64,000 bases of DNA from Nostoc sp. S4. Its GTDB lineage: Bacteria > Cyanobacteriota > Cyanobacteriia > Cyanobacteriales > Nostocaceae. The notes under the pieces were generated by a model. It had not been told where the DNA came from. It ran no database searches and saw only the letters and a program-made list of their open reading frames with translations. The position numbers were made by a program, and so were the translations under genes. The first letter of the stretch is position 1. Each line of letters begins with the position of its first letter. Of this stretch, positions 26,695 to 34,585 are shown piece after piece. The DNA is taken from positions 33,717 to 97,716 of the forward strand of contig JAQYWR010000029.1 of assembly GCA_029379225.1 (NCBI GenBank), given 5' to 3'.

Positions 26695-29631
26695 CTACAC
26701 TTTCGCTTCTTGTTGTTGATACAGACAGTAGTAATAACCTTTGAGCGCCATTAATTCTTCATGAGTTCCCTGTTCTACCACAGCACCTCTATCCATCATT
26801 AGAATGACATCGGCATTGCGAATTGTGCTGAGGCGGTGAGTAATGAAAAACACTGTTTTATCTTGGAAAGCTGTTGCCAAGTTACGGCAAACTTGAGCTT
26901 CGGCATTGTAATCTAAGGCGCTGGTAGCTTCATCAAGAATAAGCAATTGCGGATTTTGCAGAACAGTACGAGCGATCGCTACTCGTTGGCGTTGTCCCCC
27001 AGACAGTCCCGAACCTCGCTCGCCGACACGAGTGTTATAACCACTGGGTAAAGACATAATAAAGTCGTGGGCAAATGCTACCTTGGCAGCAGTAATAATT
27101 TCTTCATCGCTAGCATCAGGATATCCCAAGGCAATGTTTTCCCGGACTGTGCCATCGAATAGTAAAGTATCTTGTAACACCATGCCAATCTGACGGCGTA
27201 AGGAATACAATTCAACTTTGCTGATATCGTAGCCATCAATCAAGATTTTGCCGGACTTGGGTTCGTAAAGTCGTGGTAATAATTTTAGCAATGTGCTTTT
27301 ACCAGAACCGCTTTGCCCGACAATTCCCACAAAGGAGCCAGCAGGAAAATCTAAGTTAATATTGGACAGTTGCAATGGCCCGTGTTCGCGGAAACCGAAG
27401 CTGAGATTTTCAAAGCGCACACTACCTTGAACACTGGGCATAAGGATATTTTGACAGTTACCGATTTCTACTTCTTGAGGGGTATCTAAAATATCAGCAA
27501 GGCGTTGCAGAGATAAAGCGGTTTCTTGGAAGTTCTGCCATAGTTGCATTAAACGTAACAGGGGACTGGTGACATAACCAGCCAGGATGCGGAAGGCGAT
27601 GAGTTGTCCTAAAGTAAGTTGCTGATTGAGGACAAGAAAAGCTCCCACCCACAGCACTAACATACTAGAAAACTTGTTGAGGAAGCTGCTGACAGAACTG
27701 GCGGTAGTTTGGGTAGAGACTGTTTTAAAACCAGCGCTAATGTAACGAGCATAGCGTTCTTGCCATTGCCAACGCGATCGCATTTCTAAATTTTGCGCCT
27801 TGACTGTCTGCATTCCTCCCATTACTTCCACTAAGTAAGATTGCGTCTCGGCATTGCATTCGGCTTTATGTTGCAATTGTCGCCGCATCAAAGGTGATAC
27901 CAGCAAGTTGAGCAAGCCAAACAAAGGCACTGTTGCTAAAGCAACTAAGGTCAGCACTGGGCTGTAAACCGCCATCACTACAATGTAAACTACAGAAAAT
28001 ACCGCATCCATCACCACAGTCAAGGCTGTACCAGTTAGGAAAGAGCGAATGTTTTCTAATTCGTGAATCCGCGTTGCTAATTCCCCTACAGGACGGCGTT
28101 CAAAGTAAGATAATGGCAGACGTAACAGATGATTAATTACCTCAGAACCAAGGGTGAGGTCAATTCGGTTAGTGGTATCTGTAAATAAATGAGTGCGGAC
28201 GCTGGTAAGTATTGCTTCGATAACTGCGACTACTAGTAAAAAGATGCCGAAAACTTCCAGGGTATCAGGACTGTTACCAACCAATACTTTGTCAATAATC
28301 ACCTGTGTGGCCAGAGGATTTACCAACCCAAACAGTTGGATAACAATAGAAGCGATGAGTACTTCAATTAATACTTTGCGATAGCGCCGCAGCGAAGGTA
28401 CAAACCAACTTAAATTAAATCGTGACTTGGGAGTGTTTTTGTTAGTTTGTAACAGCAGGACTTCGCCTTCAGCCCCCCAGTTTTCCGCAAAGTCTCGTAA
28501 TTTGTAGTGCAGTAGTCCCATCTCTGGAACTGCAATGAGTAACTCTCGATCGCTATTTTTATAAACAATTGCAAAACTATCTTGCCAAGAAATCATTACT
28601 GGTAGTTGCAAGCGGCTGACTGCGGCGGCAGGAACTTTCACCATCTGTGTTGTCAACCCCATCAACTCAGCGGCGGCGGCGCAAAATTGTAGAGATATAC
28701 TGCCTTTTTGTTCCTGCTGTGTCAACACCCGGCGCAGTGTATCTCGACGCAAAGGAATATTAAAGTATTGGCTCAACATTTGGAAGCAAGCTAGGGAAGC
28801 ATCTAACGGGCCTCTACCTTTGATATAAGGATACTTCTTTTGTTTGCCCTTAGTTGCTGGTGCTTCTGTGACACTAATTTCTGAGGCGTAGGGAATTTCT
28901 GCGGGTAAAAATGTTTTTGATGCAGGGGCGAGATTTTCTCCAATTATTGACTTGGGTAATCCCACCAGACGCATATTTAAATTAAATTTCAGCTTGGGGT
29001 TGAGTTCATCCAACTCTAAGCGACTACCCACGGGGAACTCAGGATCAAAATTACTGCTGACTAACCACAAAAATTCTGAGTCTAACTGCTGATGGAATTT
29101 GCGTGCCGGGATTGTTTGGACGATCGCAACTTCAGTTGCAGTCTGGGCAAGCTTAACTAAATTTTTGCTCCCATCTGCGCGACGGCTAAATTCTTCGGTA
29201 AGCAGTTCATATACTTCTAAAAGAGTGATTTCATTTTGCAGGGCTTGAACAAAAGCTGCTTCCTGCTTGAGTAACGTTAGAAAACCAGCAATAGGTAGAT
29301 TCAGGGTGATGACTTCAGTAGAAGCGATCGCGGTTTCACAAGCAACACCCCGCACATGACTTACCCAACCTAAAACTTCTCCTGGAGAAAGTAACTTCAG
29401 TGTCGCCGGATTTGCCGCTTGCGAATTATAGCCTAATAAACGCGCTTGTCCTTGGTAGATAATGCTAATCTTATCAGGCATAGCTTCCCGTGTTACTATT
29501 ACCTGTCCGATGCGATAGCGAAAAAATTGCACTTTAGTAAGCAAATTTTCTAAAACATTTGCTGGCAGATAATTGAAAGGAAATAGATTAGCAATAAATT
29601 CTTGAAGTTCTACGGTTGTATTTGTCATCAT
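26695..29631 (-). CDS. ABC exporter with cNMP-binding and degenerate C39-like domains
   Basis: A 978-residue type I secretion ABC protein. Residues about 10-130 form a cyclic-nucleotide-binding-like domain. A C39-like domain spans about 265-395: the catalytic motif DCGxxCL is replaced by DASLACF, so the nucleophilic Cys is Ala278, and the region of the catalytic His reads SFAIVYKN. This is the substrate-docking, protease-dead form known from HlyB. Six membrane helices follow (about 420-700), then the ATPase with Walker A GQSGSGKST, signature LSGGQRQR, Walker B LLILDEAT and the H-loop ITHRLST. The start at ATG 29631 has AGGG 8 nt upstream and is preferred to GTG 29640. Operon partners are the isomerase upstream and HlyD downstream. 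Confidence 0.93.
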   Translation of the reverse strand: MMTNTTVELQEFIANLFPFNYLPANVLENLLTKVQFFRYRIGQVIVTREAMPDKISIIYQGQARLLGYNSQAANPATLKLLSPGEVLGWVSHVRGVACETAIASTEVITLNLPIAGFLTLLKQEAAFVQALQNEITLLEVYELLTEEFSRRADGSKNLVKLAQTATEVAIVQTIPARKFHQQLDSEFLWLVSSNFDPEFPVGSRLELDELNPKLKFNLNMRLVGLPKSIIGENLAPASKTFLPAEIPYASEISVTEAPATKGKQKKYPYIKGRGPLDASLACFQMLSQYFNIPLRRDTLRRVLTQQEQKGSISLQFCAAAAELMGLTTQMVKVPAAAVSRLQLPVMISWQDSFAIVYKNSDRELLIAVPEMGLLHYKLRDFAENWGAEGEVLLLQTNKNTPKSRFNLSWFVPSLRRYRKVLIEVLIASIVIQLFGLVNPLATQVIIDKVLVGNSPDTLEVFGIFLLVVAVIEAILTSVRTHLFTDTTNRIDLTLGSEVINHLLRLPLSYFERRPVGELATRIHELENIRSFLTGTALTVVMDAVFSVVYIVVMAVYSPVLTLVALATVPLFGLLNLLVSPLMRRQLQHKAECNAETQSYLVEVMGGMQTVKAQNLEMRSRWQWQERYARYISAGFKTVSTQTTASSVSSFLNKFSSMLVLWVGAFLVLNQQLTLGQLIAFRILAGYVTSPLLRLMQLWQNFQETALSLQRLADILDTPQEVEIGNCQNILMPSVQGSVRFENLSFGFREHGPLQLSNINLDFPAGSFVGIVGQSGSGKSTLLKLLPRLYEPKSGKILIDGYDISKVELYSLRRQIGMVLQDTLLFDGTVRENIALGYPDASDEEIITAAKVAFAHDFIMSLPSGYNTRVGERGSGLSGGQRQRVAIARTVLQNPQLLILDEATSALDYNAEAQVCRNLATAFQDKTVFFITHRLSTIRNADVILMMDRGAVVEQGTHEELMALKGYYYCLYQQQEAKV

Positions 29632-29640
29632 CTTAGACAC

Positions 29641-29833
29641 CCTATTTTATTGAAGGAGGCAGAAGGCAGGAGGTTTATCAAGAAGAGGATTCAGACCTCT
29701 TCTTAATAAGAGCGACCTTTCTTAAAATTTGGTCGGGGTTTTAAACCGCAAGTTCGCTACGGTCACAGCAGGAGTTAGGAGCCAGTTTCCCTCCTGCCTC
29801 CTGCCTCCTAACTTTTGCCTTTTGCGATAATTT
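29641..29833 (-). other. Intercistronic spacer with hairpin and GGAGGCA repeats
   Basis: Between isomerase and exporter lie short heptamer-type repeats (GGAGGCA and its complement, 29655-29675 and 29785-29812) and a perfect 9-bp stem, AAGAAGAGG (29680-29688) with CCTCTTCTT (29696-29704). The stem may attenuate or separate the two transcripts. Confidence 0.5.
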
Positions 29834-30613
29834 CTATGCAGCGTTTAATTGTTGAAGCTGTACTGATTTCGTGTTGATTCCCATCCAGATTTTTTCTTCT
29901 GGTGAGAGTTGATTTAGTTGTTGTTTAAACCAAGTTTCAAAATTTTCTTGCAGCAATCGTTGACACATAAAATCATCCAACTGTGCAGTTATAAACTTTT
30001 CCACACGAATAATCACCCATGATTCTCCGAAGGGTACGGGTGCTTGAACTATACCTACTTGACTTGTACAAAGTAACTGAACAAAATTAGGAGCGATCGC
30101 ACCAAGTTCCACTGGTCCAATGATGCCATTGGTATCAGCTTCCGGCCCTTGAGAATATTCACGCGCTAGTTCAAAAAATGATTGTTCTCCTTCTGTAATT
30201 CGGAAGAATAACTCGTTAGCAGTTCCTCTACTTTCAGTGCAAATTAAAGAATAAATAACTTTATCAAAATGCCTTTTATATTTGAGAAAATAAGATTCTA
30301 ATTGATGTCCCCAAGTTATTTGTTTGAACTTTTCAACTCTCAGCTTTCGGGTAGCGAAAAGTTCTAATTGTTCGTGAGTAAGACCGTAACGTAAACACCA
30401 ATCTTGGATTTTTTGCTCAGTTGTCAAATCCCACTGCTGATAAAATTGTTCTAGAGCATGGGATGTTTCTTCTTTTGTGCAGCTGATGGGTGCGATTGCT
30501 AATTCGATAATGCTCTGAGATAACAATTGCGGAATCAAGTTGTAACTCGCCAAGAAAGGGATTATTTCTGGTGGTAAGACTGGGCTATCACCTGTTTGTA
30601 AGACTTTATTCAT
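29834..30613 (-). CDS. PpiC/parvulin-type peptidyl-prolyl isomerase associated with type I secretion
   Basis: A 259-residue protein without a signal peptide. Residues about 1-110 form a helical SurA/PrsA-like region (LSQSIIELAIAPISCTKEE, LRYGLTHEQLELFATR). Residues about 115-215 match a parvulin domain (VIYSLICTES, FFELAREYSQGPEADTNGII, GPVELGAIAPNFVQLL, GIVQAPVPFGESWVIIRVEKF). Cyanobacterial T1SS cassettes often include such an isomerase, so it is inferred to help unfolded substrates reach the exporter encoded next on the same strand. Residues after 215 form a charged tail. It lies between the substrate-like gene array and the exporter gene. Confidence 0.85.
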   Translation of the reverse strand: MNKVLQTGDSPVLPPEIIPFLASYNLIPQLLSQSIIELAIAPISCTKEETSHALEQFYQQWDLTTEQKIQDWCLRYGLTHEQLELFATRKLRVEKFKQITWGHQLESYFLKYKRHFDKVIYSLICTESRGTANELFFRITEGEQSFFELAREYSQGPEADTNGIIGPVELGAIAPNFVQLLCTSQVGIVQAPVPFGESWVIIRVEKFITAQLDDFMCQRLLQENFETWFKQQLNQLSPEEKIWMGINTKSVQLQQLNAA

Positions 30614-30706
30614 ATTGGTTGAAATATTTGATGAGTGCAGCTATTATTTCTGCAATGAAGCGGCATTGATGTATAATTGTCTGCCGCTTGCGTGATTTTT
30701 AGACTA

Positions 30707-30735
30707 TTGAAAGCATTGCTGCACAATGCTTTCAA
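30707..30735 (-). terminator. Conserved 3' hairpin, copy 1
   Basis: A 12-bp perfect stem, TTGAAAGCATTG (30707-30718) with CAATGCTTTCAA (30724-30735), has a 5-nt loop, 30 bp past the stop codon of the first array gene. Sister copies at 32863-32893 and 33768-33798 keep the stem. Confidence 0.65.
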
Positions 30736-30764
30736 GTATTATTCACCACTGCCCATGCCTAAAA

Positions 30765-31520
30765 TTAAGCTTCTGGGGTAGTAAACTGGTCGAAAGTCAA
30801 TGCGTAAGCAGTATTCCCACTGAACTGATTTACCTGCAACAAGTAATTACCAGACAGTGTAATATTAGAAATCAACTCTGAAGCACTACCTGCATTAACA
30901 GAGCGGGCAATTTCTTCTCCGGCATCAACAATGCGATCGCCATCAAAGTCTAAAATCAGCCGAATATCAGCATCGCTGCTTAGTCTAGTTAAGTGAATGT
31001 CAACACCCTGGAAGAGTCCCAAAGAGAAGCTGTAAACATCTGCGGTGTTGTAGTCATTAACGCAATCAGTACGGGTGACATCAGTTGATAGCTGACCAAT
31101 GTTAAACTCCTTCGGCAGAAGGTTGCTGAAATCAGCTGTGTAAGCAGGTCTAGTTGCTGACAAATCTAAATTGTAAGAAACATCACCCGAACTATTCAAA
31201 GCAAAGCGAGATACTTCAGCAAAATAAGTACCTGCATTGGCTTTAGCATTAATTGCCTCATCAGCATTGCCTTCTTTAAAAGAAAAAGCAACAAATCCAC
31301 TGGCTCGGTCGATAGCGTCTAATATACCGTTACTGTTAACATCACGATACAGTCTCAGATCAGCATCATCACCAGTGCTGATATCTGTCAGAGACAGATT
31401 GATATTGCTGGCATTAGTGATTTTGAACTGAAAGACATCTGTGGGTTCGGATGTAGTTAAATCAAAGTTATTCTTAATAACAGGAGTGCTACCGAGTGTA
31501 CCAAGATTGAAAAGTGCCAT
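30765..31520 (-). CDS. Tandem PPC-like two-domain protein, paralogue 1 (inferred T1SS substrate)
   Basis: A 251-residue protein with no N-terminal signal peptide. It is built of two similar beta-rich halves resembling bacterial pre-peptidase C-terminal domains. Each half holds an EF-hand-like acidic loop: DADLRLYRDVNSNGILDAID at about residues 52-71 and DADIRLILDFDGDRIVDAGE at about 183-202. Blocks such as TDVFQFKI, YFAEVSRF, FSNLLPKEF, SELISNI and LLQVNQF are shared with three neighbours. The lack of a Sec signal, the acidic calcium-type loops and the adjacent T1SS genes suggest type I export, with the signal in the C-terminal tail (FDQFTTPEA). A ribosome binding site AAAGG lies before the ATG. 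It is the most diverged of the three MALFNLG paralogues. Confidence 0.8.
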   Translation of the reverse strand: MALFNLGTLGSTPVIKNNFDLTTSEPTDVFQFKITNASNINLSLTDISTGDDADLRLYRDVNSNGILDAIDRASGFVAFSFKEGNADEAINAKANAGTYFAEVSRFALNSSGDVSYNLDLSATRPAYTADFSNLLPKEFNIGQLSTDVTRTDCVNDYNTADVYSFSLGLFQGVDIHLTRLSSDADIRLILDFDGDRIVDAGEEIARSVNAGSASELISNITLSGNYLLQVNQFSGNTAYALTFDQFTTPEA

Positions 31521-31997
31521 TTTTTACCTTTTATGTGTTGATTGTAATGTAGTCAAGTTAGGTAAGTTGTGGTTTGTACAGAAGTAAATCTTTGAATTAA
31601 ATTGAGATTGACTGGAGTATAGCGGCTTAAAATTTGATGAAAATAAAGAAAATTTATTTTTTTCAATAGAGCCTTAGCTGTTTGGTTTTGTGCTTGGCTT
31701 GCTCAGAACCTTTTGTTTAACCATGAATATAAAGTAAGCTGTTTTATCAAGAAACACAGCATGAAAAAGACTTGAATAGTTAGGTGTTTGAAAAGAAATT
31801 TCAAGTGCTTTGTCTTATTTAGTCAGAAAAAGTCTGATAACTCGCCCTTGATGTTGTTATATATACGAGTGAAAATCAATTCTGTATTGCCTCAAACCCC
31901 AGTAGGGGCGCTGTTACGTTCACCCTTACACCATTTCTGGGATATGTCTATTGCAAGTCGATGCATTAGCATTGCAGGTCGATGCATTGGCATTGCA
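31521..31997 (-). promoter_or_regulatory. Leader region of paralogue 1, duplicated upstream of paralogue 4
   Basis: About 31565-31837 is closely similar to 34629-34885, including GTTGTGGTTTG, TTTGATGAAAATAAAGAA, CAATAGAGCCTTAGCTGTTT and ACCTTTTGTTTAACCATGAA. Both lie at the same distance (about 45 bp) before a paralogue start, so promoter and long 5' leader were duplicated with the gene. Beyond it, 31957-31998 is a 21-bp direct repeat (GTCGATGCATTAGCATTGCA plus G, twice) reaching the stop codon of paralogue 2. Confidence 0.7.
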
Positions 31998-32738
31998 TTA
32001 AGCAAAGGAGGTGGTGAAGTGGTCAAAATTCAAAGTGTAGTTAGTACTACCTTGAAATTGATTGACCTGTAGGAAATAATCACCAGCATCGTTAATATTG
32101 GAAATGATATCTGAGGTAATACCACCCTTAATAGAGCGGGCAATTTCTTCACCTGCCTCAACTCTGCCATTGCGATTAAAGTCTCGAATTACTCGGATAT
32201 CGGCATCATTGCTCAATCCGCTCAATGTGATGTTAACACCCTCAAAGCTGCCCAGAGAGAAATGGTAAACATCAGCGGTATTTTTGTCACTGATAGAACC
32301 AGTACGCGTAGCATCAACCGACAGGTTACCAAGTTCAAATTCCTTAGGCAGAAGATTGCTGAAACCGGATGTTGAATTAGGTGTTGTTGCAGACCAGTCT
32401 AAATCGTAAGTCACAGTGCCGGAACCAGAAAAGCGAGAGACTTCAGCAAAATAAGTACCTGCGTTTGCTCTAACATTAATTGAGTCATCAAAGTTGCTGA
32501 CATTAAGCGAACTTGCAATCAATCCATTTGCTCGGTCGCTGGCGTCTAATACACCGTTACCATTAACGTCTCGAAAAAGTCTCAGGTCGGAATCATCACC
32601 AGGACTAATATCGTTAAGAGATAAATTGACGTTTCTAGTACTGCTGATTTGAAACTGATAGACATCACTAGGGCTTAGTGTTTCAAAAGCGAAGTGATGA
32701 GAGGTGCTAGAGAGAGTACCAAGATTAAAATTAGTCAT
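31998..32738 (-). CDS. Tandem PPC-like two-domain protein, paralogue 2
   Basis: A 246-residue member of the same family and the most divergent copy: it starts MTNFNLGTLSST instead of MALFNLGTL. It keeps both acidic loops (DSDLRLFRDVNGNGVLDASD and DADIRVIRDFNRNGRVEAGE) and the blocks YFAEVSRF, FSNLLPKEFELGNLS, DVYHFSLGSFEGVNI and DYFLQVNQF. No signal peptide is present, and the C-terminus is HFTTSFA. It follows paralogue 3 by 183 bp on the same strand. Instead of the shared 3' hairpin it has a 21-bp direct repeat just after the stop. Inferred role as for paralogue 1. Confidence 0.8.
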   Translation of the reverse strand: MTNFNLGTLSSTSHHFAFETLSPSDVYQFQISSTRNVNLSLNDISPGDDSDLRLFRDVNGNGVLDASDRANGLIASSLNVSNFDDSINVRANAGTYFAEVSRFSGSGTVTYDLDWSATTPNSTSGFSNLLPKEFELGNLSVDATRTGSISDKNTADVYHFSLGSFEGVNITLSGLSNDADIRVIRDFNRNGRVEAGEEIARSIKGGITSDIISNINDAGDYFLQVNQFQGSTNYTLNFDHFTTSFA

Positions 32739-32862
32739 TTTTTTGCTTTTTCGGGGTAGATAAGTAATTTAGTTAAAGCAAGATGTATTTTTTGTCTAAA
32801 GTGAGAAATAAAAACGACAAAGTTCAGGTATAATTTTTTGCCGCTTGCATAATTTGCATACT

Positions 32863-32893
32863 CTTGAAAGCGTTGTCATACAATGCTTTCAAG
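32863..32893 (-). terminator. Conserved 3' hairpin, copy 2
   Basis: CTTGAAAGCGTTG (32863-32875) pairs with CAATGCTTTCAAG (32881-32893) with one mismatched position, 29 bp past the stop of paralogue 3. It shares loop size and location with the other copies. Confidence 0.6.
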
Positions 32894-32921
32894 TACTGCT
32901 GATCGTTGCCGATGCCTAAAC

Positions 32922-33683
32922 TTAAGCAAAGGTGGTGGTGAATTGATTAAAAGTCAGGTTGTAGTTAGTCGAAGCCTCGAATTCAGTTACTTGCAAAAAG
33001 TAGTCACCAGATTTATTAATATTGGAAATCAGTTCTGAATTAATACCACCCTTAGTAGACCTTGCTATTTCCTCGCCAGCATCAACGATGCGATTGTTGT
33101 TAAAGTCTCGAATTAAGCGGATGTCAGCATCACTGCTTAATCCGTCCAATTTAATGTTGACACCCTCAAAGCTTCCTAAAGAGAAGCTGTAAACATCAGT
33201 AGTGTTAATATGACTGACGTTACCTGTACGAGTGATATCACCTAAGAGATTACCAACTAAAAATTCCTTTGGTAGAAGGTTACTGAAACTGGCAGAAAGG
33301 GGAAAAGTTCCAGATGGTTCAGTCGCAGACAAGGCTAAATCGTAACTGACATTGCCTGAACTACGTGGAGCAAAACGAGATACTTCAGCAAAATAAGTAC
33401 TTGTGTCAGTTTGAATGTTAATTGCTTCGTCTAGGTTGCTTCCCTTAGTAGAAACAAATCCAAATATTCGGTCAAAGTTGTCTAGTACACCGTTACTGTT
33501 AGCATCTAGAAACAGTCCGATGTCGGCATCATCGCCAGCACTGATATCTGTCAGAGACAGGTTAATGTTTTTGTAACTAGTGATTTTGAACTGAAAAACA
33601 TCCGTTGGGTCTGTTGTAGTTAAACTGAAGTTATTCTCAACAACAGGAGTGCTACTGAGTGTACCAAGATTGAAAAGTGCCAT
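32922..33683 (-). CDS. Tandem PPC-like two-domain protein, paralogue 3
   Basis: A 253-residue member starting MALFNLGTLSSTPVVENN. The two halves carry DADIGLFLDANSNGVLDNFD and DADIRLIRDFNNNRIVDAGE as acidic loops. The linker SATEPSGTFPLSASFSNLLP is almost identical to that of paralogue 4, pointing to recent duplication or gene conversion between these two. There is no signal peptide and the C-terminus is FNQFTTTFA. A ribosome binding site TAAAGGA precedes the ATG, as in paralogue 4. A 143-bp spacer with the conserved hairpin separates it from paralogue 4. Function inferred only: a secreted calcium-dependent beta-protein. Confidence 0.8.
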   Translation of the reverse strand: MALFNLGTLSSTPVVENNFSLTTTDPTDVFQFKITSYKNINLSLTDISAGDDADIGLFLDANSNGVLDNFDRIFGFVSTKGSNLDEAINIQTDTSTYFAEVSRFAPRSSGNVSYDLALSATEPSGTFPLSASFSNLLPKEFLVGNLLGDITRTGNVSHINTTDVYSFSLGSFEGVNIKLDGLSSDADIRLIRDFNNNRIVDAGEEIARSTKGGINSELISNINKSGDYFLQVTEFEASTNYNLTFNQFTTTFA

Positions 33684-33767
33684 TTTTTGTCCTTTAGATT
33701 TTGATTGTGAACTTGTCTTAAGATTAAGTTGTGGTTTGCACAGAAGTTAATTATTGAAATATGGCAG

Positions 33768-33798
33768 CTTGAAAGTATTGCTGTACGATACTTTCAAG
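33768..33798 (-). terminator. Conserved 3' hairpin, copy 3, with a compensatory exchange
   Basis: CTTGAAAGTATTG (33768-33780) pairs with CGATACTTTCAAG (33786-33798), 29 bp past the stop of paralogue 4. Relative to copy 1 a C-G pair has become T-A with both sides changed, which supports selection on the stem. Confidence 0.65.
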
Positions 33799-33826
33799 TA
33801 GTACTTATCACTGCCAATGCCTAAAC

Positions 33827-34585
33827 TTAAGCATCAGGAGTGGGGAAGTGGTCAAAAGTCACCTTGTAGTTAGTTGCACCACTGAATTCAGTAACCTGCA
33901 AGAAGTAGTCACCAGATTTATTAATGTTGGAAATCAGTTCTGAGCTAATACCACCCTTAGTAGAGCTTGCTATTTCCTCCCCAGCATCAACAATGCGATT
34001 GTTGTTAAAGTCTCGAATTAAGCGGATGTCAGCATCAGTACTTAATCCGTCCAATTTAATGTTGACACCTTCAAAAAATCCTAAAGAGAAGCTGTAAACA
34101 TCAGTAGTGTTCTGGTTATTTATAAAACCTGTACGAGTGACATCATGTGACAAATCACCAACTACAAATTCCTTAGGTAAAAGGTTGCTGAAACTGGCAG
34201 AAAGGGGAAAAGTTCCAGACGGTTTAGTTGCAGACAAGGCTAAATCGTAACTGACATTGCCTGAACTACCGGGAGCAAAACGAGAAACTTCCGCAAAAAA
34301 AGTACCTGAGCTGGTTTTAAAGTTAATTGCCTCATCTGAGTTGCTTGCTTGCCTAGAAACAATTCCAGCTTGTCTATCAAAGTTGTCTAGTACACCGTTA
34401 TTGTTAGCATCTCTAAACAGTTGGATATCGGCATCACCAGCGCTGATATCTGTCAGAGATAGGTTGATGTTGCTGGTATTAGTGATTTTGAACTGAAAGA
34501 CATCTGTTGTGTCTGTTGTAGTTAAAGTTGAATTATTTTGAAGAACAGGGGTGCTACCGAGTGTACCAAGATTGAAAAGTGCCAT
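33827..34585 (-). CDS. Tandem PPC-like two-domain protein, paralogue 4 (promoter-proximal)
   Basis: A 252-residue member starting MALFNLGTLGSTPVLQNN, and the first gene of the array in transcription order. Acidic loops: the first has lost one residue of the GDDADI block (AGDADIQLFRDANNNGVLDN), the second reads DADIRLIRDFNNNRIVDAGE. It shares the near-identical linker with paralogue 3. There is no signal peptide and the C-terminus is FDHFPTPDA. A ribosome binding site TAAAGGACAAAAAAA lies before the ATG. The long upstream leader (34629-34885) is the twin of the one before paralogue 1. Inferred T1SS substrate, supported by gene order only. Confidence 0.8.
   Translation of the reverse strand: MALFNLGTLGSTPVLQNNSTLTTTDTTDVFQFKITNTSNINLSLTDISAGDADIQLFRDANNNGVLDNFDRQAGIVSRQASNSDEAINFKTSSGTFFAEVSRFAPGSSGNVSYDLALSATKPSGTFPLSASFSNLLPKEFVVGDLSHDVTRTGFINNQNTTDVYSFSLGFFEGVNIKLDGLSTDADIRLIRDFNNNRIVDAGEEIASSTKGGISSELISNINKSGDYFLQVTEFSGATNYKVTFDHFPTPDA

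Noticed and set aside
26235..26744. Open frames through the 42-bp repeats on both strands
   Set aside because: The unit length is a multiple of three without stops, so frames stay open by construction. There is no ribosome binding site and no family similarity, and the repeat also occurs elsewhere as non-coding DNA.
31788..32072. 94-residue plus-strand frame opposite paralogue 2
   Set aside because: It runs through the duplicated leader and the 3' end of paralogue 2 and is an antisense shadow.
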